A stretch of 13,987 nucleotides of DNA, taken from DAOTWA01 sp034435955. GTDB taxonomy: Bacteria > Chloroflexota > Anaerolineae > Anaerolineales > Anaerolineaceae. The position numbers were made by a program, and so were the translations under genes. Location of the stretch: the NCBI GenBank assembly GCA_034435955.1, contig DAOTWA010000038.1:1-13987 (forward strand). Direction: 5' to 3'. The notes beneath the pieces were generated by a model. It was not told the DNA's origin. It did not search any database and worked only from the letters and a program-made list of their open reading frames with translations. Positions 6,507-13,582 of this stretch are shown here, in pieces; position 1 is the first letter of the stretch, and each line of letters begins with the position of its first letter.

Positions 6507-7680
6507 CGGAAGTTTTATCCCTTTGTAGGCCGATGGCCGCCAGGCTTGCCAGGAGAGCCAGCAAACCGCTCAGATAAAATATGGCTTGAAAACCGAACAG
6601 ATCCGCCAGATACCCGCTCCCCAGCACACCCAGCGCACCCGCCGAAAATAGAAACCCCAGAATTAGGCCGGATGCCAGCCCTTCTCCGCCAGGCAGCATG
6701 CCCTGGCCAATGACGACGATCACCGTGAAGGCCGATCCGGTCATTAAACCAGCCAGGAATACCAGGATGTAAAGCCAGAACGAAGTTTGGGCGTAAGCGA
6801 TCAGGCTCAACGGTAGGAAGGACAGCAGCATGCTTGTTATGATCACCCTCCGCCGTCCAATCCGGTCCGCCAGATTACCGCCAGCCAGATTTCCCAGCGC
6901 GTACCCGCCCATATATATACCCGAGATGGCTCCGTAAATGCTGGCTGGCTGACCTAAATCAGCCAGGTATTTCGGCAGGAACGTGTTCATACTCTGTTGA
7001 ATCCAGGATTGGAATGCGGCCACCAGCACCAGGGCAACAACGACAGAGGCCGGCGCGCGAAAAGAAATCAGCGGGCTGCGTATCTTCAATGGAGAGCCAG
7101 CCCATCGTACCTGGGGGACGGGAAGACGACGCAGCTCCCATCCGGCAAAAAGGCTGATCGGTAGGCAGGCTGCCGCAATCACCAGCAGGCCAGGGGGGCC
7201 AAAACGGTCAAGAAGCGGTCCTCCCGCAAGAGGTCCAAAGAAATATCCTGCTTGTCCGAAGACAAAGAAGTAAGAGGCCGCGGTAGCTTCTCTCCCTGCC
7301 AGGTGATTGCGTCCAAGCGCGGTCGCCTGGGCTGAACCGGCCGGATGGAAGGCGCCGGACCCCACGCTGGCGATCACCAGAAAAACTAATGCCCAGGCCG
7401 ATTGAGCGAACAGAGCCAGGGTGAAAAAGCTCATCATCCACAGCACGCCGCCGGCCACTACCCAACGCGCACCCAACCGGTCGGACAGAAAACCAAACAA
7501 TGGCTGCGACAGGGAAGCTGCAAAAGCATAGATCGTGCTGACCAGGCCAACGGCGGCATTCGTCAGACCGAGCGGTATGCTGAGATAAGCCAAGAAGATG
7601 CCACGCTGACCGTTGACCAAATCCACCGCCAGATGACTGAGGGCAACCGAGGAAAACAGGCGGTCCAGCAATAAGGCCAC
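6493..7680 (-). CDS. Major facilitator superfamily transporter
   Basis: A 395-residue inner-membrane carrier with about twelve hydrophobic helices in two halves joined by a central loop (about 182-210). MFS motif A appears in both halves: FLSDRLGARW (64-73) and NLADRIGRRR (269-278). The segment GAFHPAGSA (109-117) recalls the FHP motif of fosmidomycin-resistance (Fsr-like) efflux proteins, so drug or metabolite export is a reasonable guess, but the substrate is unknown. The start is GTG at 7680, 20 nt after the nadD stop codon; the nearest purine stretch is AAGG at only 3 nt, with GGAAGGGGG further up, so the start is less certain than the reading frame. It is the last gene of an obg-nadD-MFS run and overlaps the convergent lipoprotein gene by 14 nt. 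Confidence 0.88.
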   Translation of the reverse strand: MALLLDRLFSSVALSHLAVDLVNGQRGIFLAYLSIPLGLTNAAVGLVSTIYAFAASLSQPLFGFLSDRLGARWVVAGGVLWMMSFFTLALFAQSAWALVFLVIASVGSGAFHPAGSAQATALGRNHLAGREATAASYFFVFGQAGYFFGPLAGGPLLDRFGPPGLLVIAAACLPISLFAGWELRRLPVPQVRWAGSPLKIRSPLISFRAPASVVVALVLVAAFQSWIQQSMNTFLPKYLADLGQPASIYGAISGIYMGGYALGNLAGGNLADRIGRRRVIITSMLLSFLPLSLIAYAQTSFWLYILVFLAGLMTGSAFTVIVVIGQGMLPGGEGLASGLILGFLFSAGALGVLGSGYLADLFGFQAIFYLSGLLALLASLAAIGLQRDKTSAIVV

Positions 7681-7700
7681 GAGCCTTAAATACCCCCTTC

Positions 7701-8318
7701 CTATTCTCTCGCTATGTAAAGATCGCGCTCACGGATGATGTGATAAACCGCTTCAGGAACAAAATAACGGAATGGGCGTCCTTCAGCCACTCGCCGTCGA
7801 ATATCGTGGGAGGCGATCTCGAGCAGCGGCGTTTCGACGAAACTCACTTTCGTACCCAGACCCGGCAGCTCCTCTTCGAGTGCGGGTAAATCCACATTGT
7901 CCCCTGGGCGTCGAAAGACGCCGATTAAGTCACAGACGCTCACGAAATCTTTTGGGCGGTGCCAGGCAGGCAGGTCATGAAGCGAATCGCCGCCCATCAA
8001 AAAGACCATTTCTGCGCCGGGGTTTTCCATTTTCAGCAGTCGTACGGTATCCAACGAATAATGCGGTCCGGGCCGATCCAGATCAACCCTGGACAGTTCG
8101 AAGAAGGGATCGTTGCCTATGGTAGCCAGAAGCATATCCAGCCGATGGCGCACCGCCGTAATCGGCTGCCCTTGCTTATGAGGCGGGTCGGCTGCCAGAA
8201 CAAACAGCAGGCGGCTAAGGTGGAGCTGATAAGCCGCTTCTGCCGCCAGAATCAAGTGGCCAAGGTGCGGAGGATCAAATGTGCCACCGAATATGCCAAT
8301 CCGCTGTCGATGCTCCAT
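7701..8318 (-). CDS. nadD: Nicotinate-nucleotide adenylyltransferase
   Basis: Transfers AMP from ATP to nicotinate mononucleotide, forming deamido-NAD, a late step of NAD synthesis in the cytosol. The 205-residue length is standard. The nucleotidyltransferase signature GIFGGTFDPPHLGHL covers residues 8-22 with the ATP-contacting His18 and His21. Further family marks are GGDSLHDLPAWHRP (109-122) and the C-terminal IASHDIR (168-174), the counterpart of the ISSTxIR motif. GGGGGAGG (8325-8332, minus strand) lies 6 nt before the ATG. It sits 27 nt downstream of obg, a common pairing in bacteria; the usual rsfS partner does not follow, its place being taken by an MFS transporter. Confidence 0.96.
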   Translation of the reverse strand: MEHRQRIGIFGGTFDPPHLGHLILAAEAAYQLHLSRLLFVLAADPPHKQGQPITAVRHRLDMLLATIGNDPFFELSRVDLDRPGPHYSLDTVRLLKMENPGAEMVFLMGGDSLHDLPAWHRPKDFVSVCDLIGVFRRPGDNVDLPALEEELPGLGTKVSFVETPLLEIASHDIRRRVAEGRPFRYFVPEAVYHIIRERDLYIARE

Positions 8319-8345
8319 CTCATGCCTCCCCCGCTGCCGAATCCG

Positions 8346-9605
8346 TCAATCCTGCCACTCCAGCTCGAAATCTCCGACGAAAACCGTATCCCCATTGCGA
8401 ACGCCGGCTTGCCGCAGCGCTTCTTCGACGCCGATGTGCTCCAACAGGCGATGGAATCGCCTTACCGACTCATCGTACTCCCAATAGGTCATCGCCGCAG
8501 CCCGCTCGATTGCTGCGCCTCGCACTCGCCACCCCTTTGGAACCCGCTCGATAGTGAAGGCGCGCGGATCCTCCTCAACACGATAAACCGGTAACTCAGC
8601 CACTGCTGGTTGAGGGGGCATTTTGGACAGCACACCCGCCGCCTTCCACAGCAGCTCGCGCACATTCGTACCTTTCAGCGCCGAAATCGCCATTGCTTCG
8701 CGACCACGCTTTTCCAACTCGGCTTTGATCGCCGGCCAGCGTTCTTGTACTTCAGGCAGGTCAATCTTGTTCAACGCCACGATTTGCGGTCGCTCTTGTA
8801 GACGCGGATCAAAAAGGGCCATCTCACTGTTGATTTGGGCGAAGTCGGCCAACGGATCGTCCGACAGGCCATCCAAAAGGTGGATGATCACCCGCGTACG
8901 CTGAATGTGACGTAAAAAATCGAAACCCAGCCCGGCGCCACGATGCGCCCCCTCGATCAATCCTGGGATGTCAGCTAAAACCAGCTCAGTCTCTTCGTCC
9001 AGAATGGCGACGCCCAGATTCGGTTCTAGTGTTGTGAATGGGTAAGGGGCTACTTTGGGCCGCGCGTTTGATACCGCTGCCAGCAGGCTGGACTTGCCCG
9101 CATTGGGCACTCCCACGATGCCCACGTCCGCGATCAGCTTGAGCTCCAGGCGCAGTCGGCGCTCCTCGCCCGGTTCGCCCTTCTCGGCTATGCGCGGCGC
9201 CTGGACCTGCGGCGTGGCGAAGTGTTGGTTTCCCCTTCCACCTCGTCCGCCCTTGCACACCACCAGGCGCTGGCCAGCTTCGACCAGATCACCCAACATT
9301 TCACCGCTGTCGGCGTCATAAACCACTGTTCCCGGCGGAACGGCAATGATCAGATCATCGGCCGAACGGCCGGTCTGGTTGTTCGGCCCGCCTCGGGCGC
9401 CATCAGCTGCTATGAAGCGCTTCTTATGGCGGAATACCGCCAGCGTGTTCAGAGTCGGCAACACCTCGAGGATGACCGAACCGCCACGACCTCCATCGCC
9501 GCCATCAGGACCGCCGCGCGGTACGTACTTCTCACGATGGAAGTGCACTGCACCATCCCCGCCCTTCCCTGAGCGCACGTAAATTTCCGCCTGGTCAACG
9601 AACAT
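8346..9605 (-). CDS. obg: Obg/CgtA family ribosome-associated GTPase
   Basis: An essential GTPase that binds the 50S ribosomal subunit during maturation and links growth to nucleotide state. Three parts are visible in 419 residues: the Gly-rich Obg fold (1-158, opening MFVDQAEIYVRSGKGGDGAV), the G domain with G1 GVPNAGKS (165-172), G2 PFTT (189-192), G3 DIPGL (212-216), G4 NKID (279-282) and G5 SAL (308-310), and a C-terminal OCT domain (about 345-419) that many but not all Obg proteins carry. The start is fixed by the conserved N-terminus; the Shine-Dalgarno is weak (AGGG about 12 nt upstream). It heads the obg-nadD-MFS run. I could not place a convincing promoter in 9606-9734. Confidence 0.97.
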   Translation of the reverse strand: MFVDQAEIYVRSGKGGDGAVHFHREKYVPRGGPDGGDGGRGGSVILEVLPTLNTLAVFRHKKRFIAADGARGGPNNQTGRSADDLIIAVPPGTVVYDADSGEMLGDLVEAGQRLVVCKGGRGGRGNQHFATPQVQAPRIAEKGEPGEERRLRLELKLIADVGIVGVPNAGKSSLLAAVSNARPKVAPYPFTTLEPNLGVAILDEETELVLADIPGLIEGAHRGAGLGFDFLRHIQRTRVIIHLLDGLSDDPLADFAQINSEMALFDPRLQERPQIVALNKIDLPEVQERWPAIKAELEKRGREAMAISALKGTNVRELLWKAAGVLSKMPPQPAVAELPVYRVEEDPRAFTIERVPKGWRVRGAAIERAAAMTYWEYDESVRRFHRLLEHIGVEEALRQAGVRNGDTVFVGDFELEWQD

Positions 9606-9734
9606 GGCTGATGCGATCCCTGCTTAATGTTTTCTCTTTGTGTTTTTCAATAGTCGCTGTTTGGTATGCGGTTTTTCTGTCTGATCCGCCCTCGTTAAGA
9701 CGGCAGACCAGGTATTCAGTCTCATTGTACCCGA

Positions 9735-9765
9735 GAGTCGAGAGCAATCTCGCTGCTCTCGACTC
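9735..9765 (-). terminator. Strong 11-bp hairpin after the COG2403 gene
   Basis: GAGTCGAGAGC (9735-9745) and GCTCTCGACTC (9755-9765) form a perfect 11-bp stem with a 9-nt loop, 31 nt past the stop codon of the cDPG synthase-like gene. There is no T-run on either side, so it is not a textbook intrinsic terminator, but its place between two same-strand genes suggests it ends the upstream message or protects its 3' end. The remaining 9606-9734 holds a T/C-rich stretch and no gene that I can support. Confidence 0.5.
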
Positions 9766-9796
9766 ACAAATCCAGCAACTTGATTATCGATTTCTT

Positions 9797-11116
9797 TTAC
9801 TTGCCAAACTTTGCCCTGAGCAAATCTGACAGTGTGGGCTGGCCGATCTCTTGCAGTTCGTAGCGCACACGCTGACTCGGCTTATTGATTTTGATAATCC
9901 GCTTCAGATCGACCGGCGTACCGACCAGCACCAGGTCTACCGGGGAATTATTGATGGTGGCTTCGAGGTCGCGGATCATTTCCTCGCCATAGCCCATCGC
10001 CGGCAGGACCGGTCCGGTATTGGGATATTTCTTGTAGGTTGCGATGATCGCGCCTACAGCGTAAGGGCGCGGGTCGACGATCTCAGCCGCTCCGAAGCGC
10101 GTTGCTGCTACCCAGCCAGCGCCGTAGGACATCTCGCCATGGGTCAGCGTGGGGCCATCCTCCACCACGAGGACGCGCTTGCCGCGGATCGCGGATGGAT
10201 CATCGACAAATATGGGCGAAGCTGCTTCTATGATCACTGCTTTGGGATTCAGCTCTCGCAGCGCGTTGCGGACTGCAATGACATTTTCGGGCGCGGCGGT
10301 ATCCACTTTATTGATCACAAAAACGTCTGCCGCGCGCGCGTTGGTCTCGCCGGGATGATAGCGGGTCTCGTGCCCGGGCCGGTGAGGATCAGCGACTACG
10401 ATATGAAAATCGGACACATAAAATGGGAAGTCGTTGTTGCCTCCATCCCACAAGATGATATCCGCTTCCTTCTCGGCCTGGCGCAGGATCGCTTCATAAT
10501 CCACACCCGCATAGACGATAATGCCGTTATTCAGGTGCGGTTCATACTCTTCACGTTCCTCGATGGTACATTCATAGCGATCCAGATCGGAGAAATCGGC
10601 AAAGCGTTGCACGCGCTGCTTGACCAGATTGCCATAGGGCATAGGGTGGCGGATTGCGGCCACCTTGAAGCCCATGTCTCGCAGAACCAACGAGACGCGC
10701 CGCGTCGTCTGGCTCTTTCCAGAACCGGTGCGAACCGCACAAACCGACACGACCGGTTTTACGGACTTAATTTGTGTCGAGTGCATTCCCATCAGCCTGA
10801 AATCGGCCCCGGCCGCCATGACGATCGAGGCTTTGTGCATCACATATTCGTGGGGCACATCGCTGTAGGCAAAGACGACCTGGTCTACTGCATACGCCTT
10901 GATCAGGTCAACCAGCTCCTCTTCGGGATGAATCGGGATGCCCTTCGGATATAGCGATCCGGCCAGCTCAGGAGGATACACCCGGTTATCAATGTTGGGA
11001 ATTTGCGTGGCTGTGAAGGCCACAACCTCATAATCCCGGTTATCGCGGAAAAAAACGTTGAAATTGTGGAAGTCGCGCCCGGCGGCCCCCATGATGAGTG
11101 TACGAATAGGGGACAT
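9797..11116 (-). CDS. Cyclic 2,3-diphosphoglycerate synthase-like P-loop protein (COG2403)
   Basis: Belongs to the family of the methanogen enzyme that closes 2,3-diphosphoglycerate into its cyclic form at the expense of ATP; relatives are also filed as 'predicted GTPase'. The 439-residue protein has an N-terminal Rossmann-like start with GAAGRDFHNFN (10-20), a P-loop TGSGKS (130-135), a probable Walker B or acidic motif WDGGNNDFPF (223-232), NKVD (269-272) resembling a G4 motif, and a Gly-rich conserved patch EDGPTLTHGEMSYGAG (319-334). AAAGGAG (11124-11130, minus strand) lies 7 nt before the ATG. It stands alone, 121 nt after argS. Family membership is recognised with good confidence. Whether this bacterium makes cyclic diphosphoglycerate, or uses the protein for another ATP- or GTP-driven step, cannot be told from the sequence. 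Confidence 0.8.
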   Translation of the reverse strand: MSPIRTLIMGAAGRDFHNFNVFFRDNRDYEVVAFTATQIPNIDNRVYPPELAGSLYPKGIPIHPEEELVDLIKAYAVDQVVFAYSDVPHEYVMHKASIVMAAGADFRLMGMHSTQIKSVKPVVSVCAVRTGSGKSQTTRRVSLVLRDMGFKVAAIRHPMPYGNLVKQRVQRFADFSDLDRYECTIEEREEYEPHLNNGIIVYAGVDYEAILRQAEKEADIILWDGGNNDFPFYVSDFHIVVADPHRPGHETRYHPGETNARAADVFVINKVDTAAPENVIAVRNALRELNPKAVIIEAASPIFVDDPSAIRGKRVLVVEDGPTLTHGEMSYGAGWVAATRFGAAEIVDPRPYAVGAIIATYKKYPNTGPVLPAMGYGEEMIRDLEATINNSPVDLVLVGTPVDLKRIIKINKPSQRVRYELQEIGQPTLSDLLRAKFGK

Positions 11117-11220
11117 TCTGCTTCTCCTTTCGAAGGTCTGACCGGCTTGGCCCTATTTCCACTCCGGCCGTGATTTAGAAGAGATTTTCGTACTCACATC
11201 ACTTCTGAGCGCAAGGCCCA

Positions 11221-11267
11221 TGGGGCTGTGATGCCCATCACATCGCTTGTGGGGCTGTGATGCCCAT
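11221..11267. repeat. 18-bp direct repeat at the 3' end of argS
   Basis: The sequence TGGGGCTGTGATGCCCAT occurs at 11221-11238 and again at 11250-11267, 29 nt apart. The right copy encodes part of the normal ArgS C-terminus (MGITAP); the left copy begins at the stop codon and lies in the intergenic region. A small tandem duplication of the gene end is the simplest reading. Confidence 0.9.
11227..11242. promoter_or_regulatory. CRP/FNR-like palindrome over the argS stop codon
   Basis: TGTGATGCCCATCACA is a perfect inverted repeat with 7-bp arms and matches the classical CRP operator pattern TGTGA, 6 nt, TCACA. It is centred about 118 nt before the start codon of the cDPG synthase-like gene, a position from which a Crp/Fnr-type activator could act if the transcript starts near 11165-11180. 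No firm -35/-10 pair could be placed in 11131-11226; TTGCGC with TACGAA (11187-11192, minus strand) and CTAAAT (11173-11178) are weak options. It may instead be an accident of the short duplication here. Confidence 0.4.
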
Positions 11268-12998
11268 TAAAGCCAGACAGATTTCGATCGCCTGCCGCGC
11301 GGCCTCTACCAGACGCAAACGAAAAGCACGCATAGCCGGTTCGGCCTGCAGCACCGGACAGGCGCCATAAAAATCGTTGAAAGCTCTGGCCAGCTCAAAG
11401 GCCAGATTGGCGATATACAGCGGGCGGTATTCATTCGCCGCTTTTTGCGCCTCGCCGGGCAGCCGCGCAATGAGATTGACCAACTCAACTTCGGTCGGTT
11501 CCATGTTTGGCCCCGGCGCCGTTTCCCCGGGCAGGGGCGCACCCCATTTGCGCAGGATGCTGCTGGCTCTAACATGTGCATACTGTATATAAGGGGCCGC
11601 TTGACCATTGAAATCCAAAGCGGCGTCCCAGTCGAAAGTGACGACCTTTGTATTGTCGCGCGAGAGCATCGAATACTTGATCGCCCCCAACGCTACGGCG
11701 CGGGCAATCTCCGCCTGCTTTTCCGACGGCAATTCTGGATTTTTTGTCTGGACAATCTCGAGGGCTCGAGCGGTCGCCTCGCGCACAAAATCGGTGAACA
11801 TAACCACGGTGCCTTCACGCGAAGACATAATCACGTTGCCTGGCAGATTGACGATCTCATAGGCCAGATGATAACAGTTTTTTGCCCAAGCATAACCCAT
11901 TAATTCCAGGGTTTTGAAGATTTGCTTCAGATAAAGCGACTGGCGCACGTCAATCACATAGATCGAGCGGTCCAGTTTGAACTGCTCAAACTTCTTGATT
12001 GCCAGGGATAGGTCCTTGGTCGCATAAAGCGAGGTCCCATCCGAGCGCAGAACAACCAGCACTCGGTATTCCTCATTCTTGTTTCCCAGCAACTCGTCTA
12101 GCTTGACGACCACCGGGCCATCGGGGCGCTCATCCTGTGCCAAACCGCGGCGGATGAGCTCTTCCACCAACTCTTTACCCGAATCTTCGACCTCGCTCTC
12201 GAAATAGTAATGGTCGAAGCGCACGCCCAGCGTGTCATATATTTGTTGAAACCCTTCCAAGGACCACTGACGGGTCTTTTCCCATAACGCCCTCAACTCT
12301 GGGTCACGCTGATCCCAGCGCTGAAATAACGCGCGCACCTCTGCGTCGGCTTCCGGCTCCTCTTCGTATCGGCGCGCCGCCTCGGCGTATAGCCGGTTCA
12401 TCCAGGAAACCCGGTCCTCGTCCGGTTCCTCGCCATTATGATATTTCAAATAATTCCACAGCCATTTGATCACGTGCAGGCCAATGTCGCCGATATAATT
12501 GGCGCGCACCACTTCGAAACCGGCAAATTCGAGCAGATTGCACACACAATTGCCAAGGATGACGTTGCGCAGGTGCCCGACGTGAAATTCCTTATGTGTA
12601 TTGGGCTGCGAGAATTCCACCATGACTCGTTCGTGTTTCGGCTGGCCGCGGCCAAATTCGCGCCCGCTCTCGATCACTGCATCCACCACCCGACGGGCAT
12701 ACTCGCTTGGGGAAAAGTACAGATTCAGGTAGCCATTGACCGCCTCGACTCGCTCGAAGCCGCTCGGTACCCCCAGCGCGTCGGCTGCCATTTGGGCAAT
12801 CTCCTGGGCCCGCTGTGGTACGACGATCTTCTTTCCCTGGCGTGCCTCTTGAGCCGCGAGCTGGAAAAATGAGGTGGTGATGCCCCAACGTCCGCTGAAT
12901 GGAATCCACCCCCATTGCAATGAGGGCTCTGGAAGCCCATTCCGGACACACATCTGGCGAATTGTTGCCTCGACCGCTTGCTGTTCCTTCTCAAACAT
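11238..12998 (-). CDS. argS: Arginyl-tRNA synthetase
   Basis: Charges tRNA-Arg with arginine; class I synthetase that needs bound tRNA for activation. Numbering from the ATG at 12998 (586 residues): the N-terminal Add1 tRNA D-loop-binding domain (about 1-110), catalytic HIGH-type motif HVGH (139-142) preceded by NTHKEF, the KMSKS-loop equivalent MSSREG (391-396), and the C-terminal DALR anticodon domain (about 465-586) starting with PYIQYAHVRA. The KMSKS lysine is absent, as in many ArgS proteins. The C-terminus ends in Met, as usual. An upstream in-frame ATG at 13013 would add five residues, but a predicted transcript start near 13027 leaves it little leader and no Shine-Dalgarno; GGGG lies 7 nt before the chosen ATG. 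Neither start has a strong ribosome binding site. Confidence 0.96.
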   Translation of the reverse strand: MFEKEQQAVEATIRQMCVRNGLPEPSLQWGWIPFSGRWGITTSFFQLAAQEARQGKKIVVPQRAQEIAQMAADALGVPSGFERVEAVNGYLNLYFSPSEYARRVVDAVIESGREFGRGQPKHERVMVEFSQPNTHKEFHVGHLRNVILGNCVCNLLEFAGFEVVRANYIGDIGLHVIKWLWNYLKYHNGEEPDEDRVSWMNRLYAEAARRYEEEPEADAEVRALFQRWDQRDPELRALWEKTRQWSLEGFQQIYDTLGVRFDHYYFESEVEDSGKELVEELIRRGLAQDERPDGPVVVKLDELLGNKNEEYRVLVVLRSDGTSLYATKDLSLAIKKFEQFKLDRSIYVIDVRQSLYLKQIFKTLELMGYAWAKNCYHLAYEIVNLPGNVIMSSREGTVVMFTDFVREATARALEIVQTKNPELPSEKQAEIARAVALGAIKYSMLSRDNTKVVTFDWDAALDFNGQAAPYIQYAHVRASSILRKWGAPLPGETAPGPNMEPTEVELVNLIARLPGEAQKAANEYRPLYIANLAFELARAFNDFYGACPVLQAEPAMRAFRLRLVEAARQAIEICLALMGITAPQAM

Positions 12999-13033
12999 AA
13001 TTACCCCGGCCATCCCATGGCTAACGAAATAAA

Positions 13034-13042
13034 ATTATATCA
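13034..13042 (-). promoter_or_regulatory. Extended -10 promoter of argS
   Basis: On the minus strand TGATATAAT contains a perfect TATAAT with the TG-N extension; the -35 region (GCGAAA) is poor, as is usual for extended -10 promoters. Transcription would begin near 13027, just downstream of the rpsT terminator, so argS is probably an independent unit. Confidence 0.5.
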
Positions 13043-13098
13043 GAGGCTGCCCCCCTTTTCGCTTTCCCTCGTCAGGATGAATTGCAGGATGACGCACG

Positions 13099-13126
13099 AA
13101 AAAAGCGGGAGTGCACGACTCCCGCT
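13099..13126 (-). terminator. Rho-independent terminator of rpsT
   Basis: Read on the minus strand, AGCGGGAGT and ACTCCCGCT form a perfect 9-bp GC-rich stem (13118-13126 with 13104-13112) around a 5-nt loop and run straight into TTTTT (13099-13103). It begins 51 nt after the rpsT stop codon. This is the one textbook intrinsic terminator in the window. Confidence 0.88.
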
Positions 13127-13177
13127 AATCCTTCATTACTGGTTATGCCCGATAAGAACCCCAGCCCGGCGCAGGCT

Positions 13178-13444
13178 TTATTTTTCCAGGGTAGCCAGCC
13201 GTTTCATTAACCGGCTTTTACGTCGTGCGGCATTATTCTTGTGGAGAATACCCTTCTCAGCGGCCTTATCCAGTGCGCTGACTGCCTTGATGACGGCCGC
13301 TTTCGCCGCTCCGGCATCGCCCGTGCTCAATTGCTCGCGCGCATCGGCCACAAAAGAGCGCGCGCGACCCTTAAAATATCGGTTGCGCAGACGCCGTTTG
13401 AGGCTCTGTTTGTGTCTCTTGATGGCTGATTTAATGTTGGCCAA
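13178..13444 (-). CDS. rpsT: 30S ribosomal protein S20
   Basis: A small basic primary-binding protein of the 30S subunit that contacts the 5' domain and helix 44 of 16S rRNA. The 88 residues begin MANIKSAIKRHKQSLKRR and keep the usual Lys/Arg-rich three-helix bundle, ending RLATLEK. The start codon is TTG (13442-13444), fixed by the conserved N-terminus and a strong Shine-Dalgarno, GGAGG (13451-13455, minus strand), 6 nt upstream; no ATG lies nearby in frame. In E. coli, rpsT also starts with UUG and S20 represses its own translation, so the same autogenous control is possible here. The gene is monocistronic, with its own promoter and terminator. Confidence 0.97.
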   Translation of the reverse strand: MANIKSAIKRHKQSLKRRLRNRYFKGRARSFVADAREQLSTGDAGAAKAAVIKAVSALDKAAEKGILHKNNAARRKSRLMKRLATLEK

Positions 13445-13482
13445 CTCTTACCTCCGATAATTCCCTGAAATAACGAGTATAG

Positions 13483-13511
13483 ATTTTACCTGAATGGCAT
13501 ATTTCTGTCCA
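13483..13511 (-). promoter_or_regulatory. Sigma-70 promoter of rpsT
   Basis: On the minus strand TGGACA (13506-13511) and TAAAAT (13483-13488) are 17 nt apart, each matching the consensus at five of six positions. The transcript would begin near 13476 and have a leader of about 32 nt. Confidence 0.68.
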
Positions 13512-13545
13512 GTGATTGATAGAAATGACTCCCCACGATCCACCG

Positions 13546-13575
13546 TTGACGAAACCCTCATCGATACGGTATCAT
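13546..13575 (+). promoter_or_regulatory. Sigma-70 promoter of rnpB
   Basis: TTGACG (13546-13551) and TATCAT (13570-13575) are 18 nt apart, each with a single mismatch to consensus. The predicted start near 13582 agrees with the expected 5' end of the RNase P RNA. It is back-to-back with the rpsT promoter, 34 nt away. Confidence 0.65.
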
Positions 13576-13582
13576 GATAATG

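Noticed and set aside
7959..8594. A 211-codon frame opposite nadD and the obg 3' end
   Set aside because: Both opposite-strand genes are certain; the frame crosses their boundary and looks like a shadow.
9851..10954. A 367-codon open frame on the + strand opposite the COG2403 gene
   Set aside because: It lies wholly antisense to a gene with clear family motifs, its translation shows no recognisable domain, and long opposite-strand frames are common in GC-rich coding DNA.
13099..13126. The rpsT terminator considered as a terminator for + strand transcripts as well
   Set aside because: On the + strand the stem is followed by TAATCCTTCATT rather than a T-run, and no + strand gene ends here.
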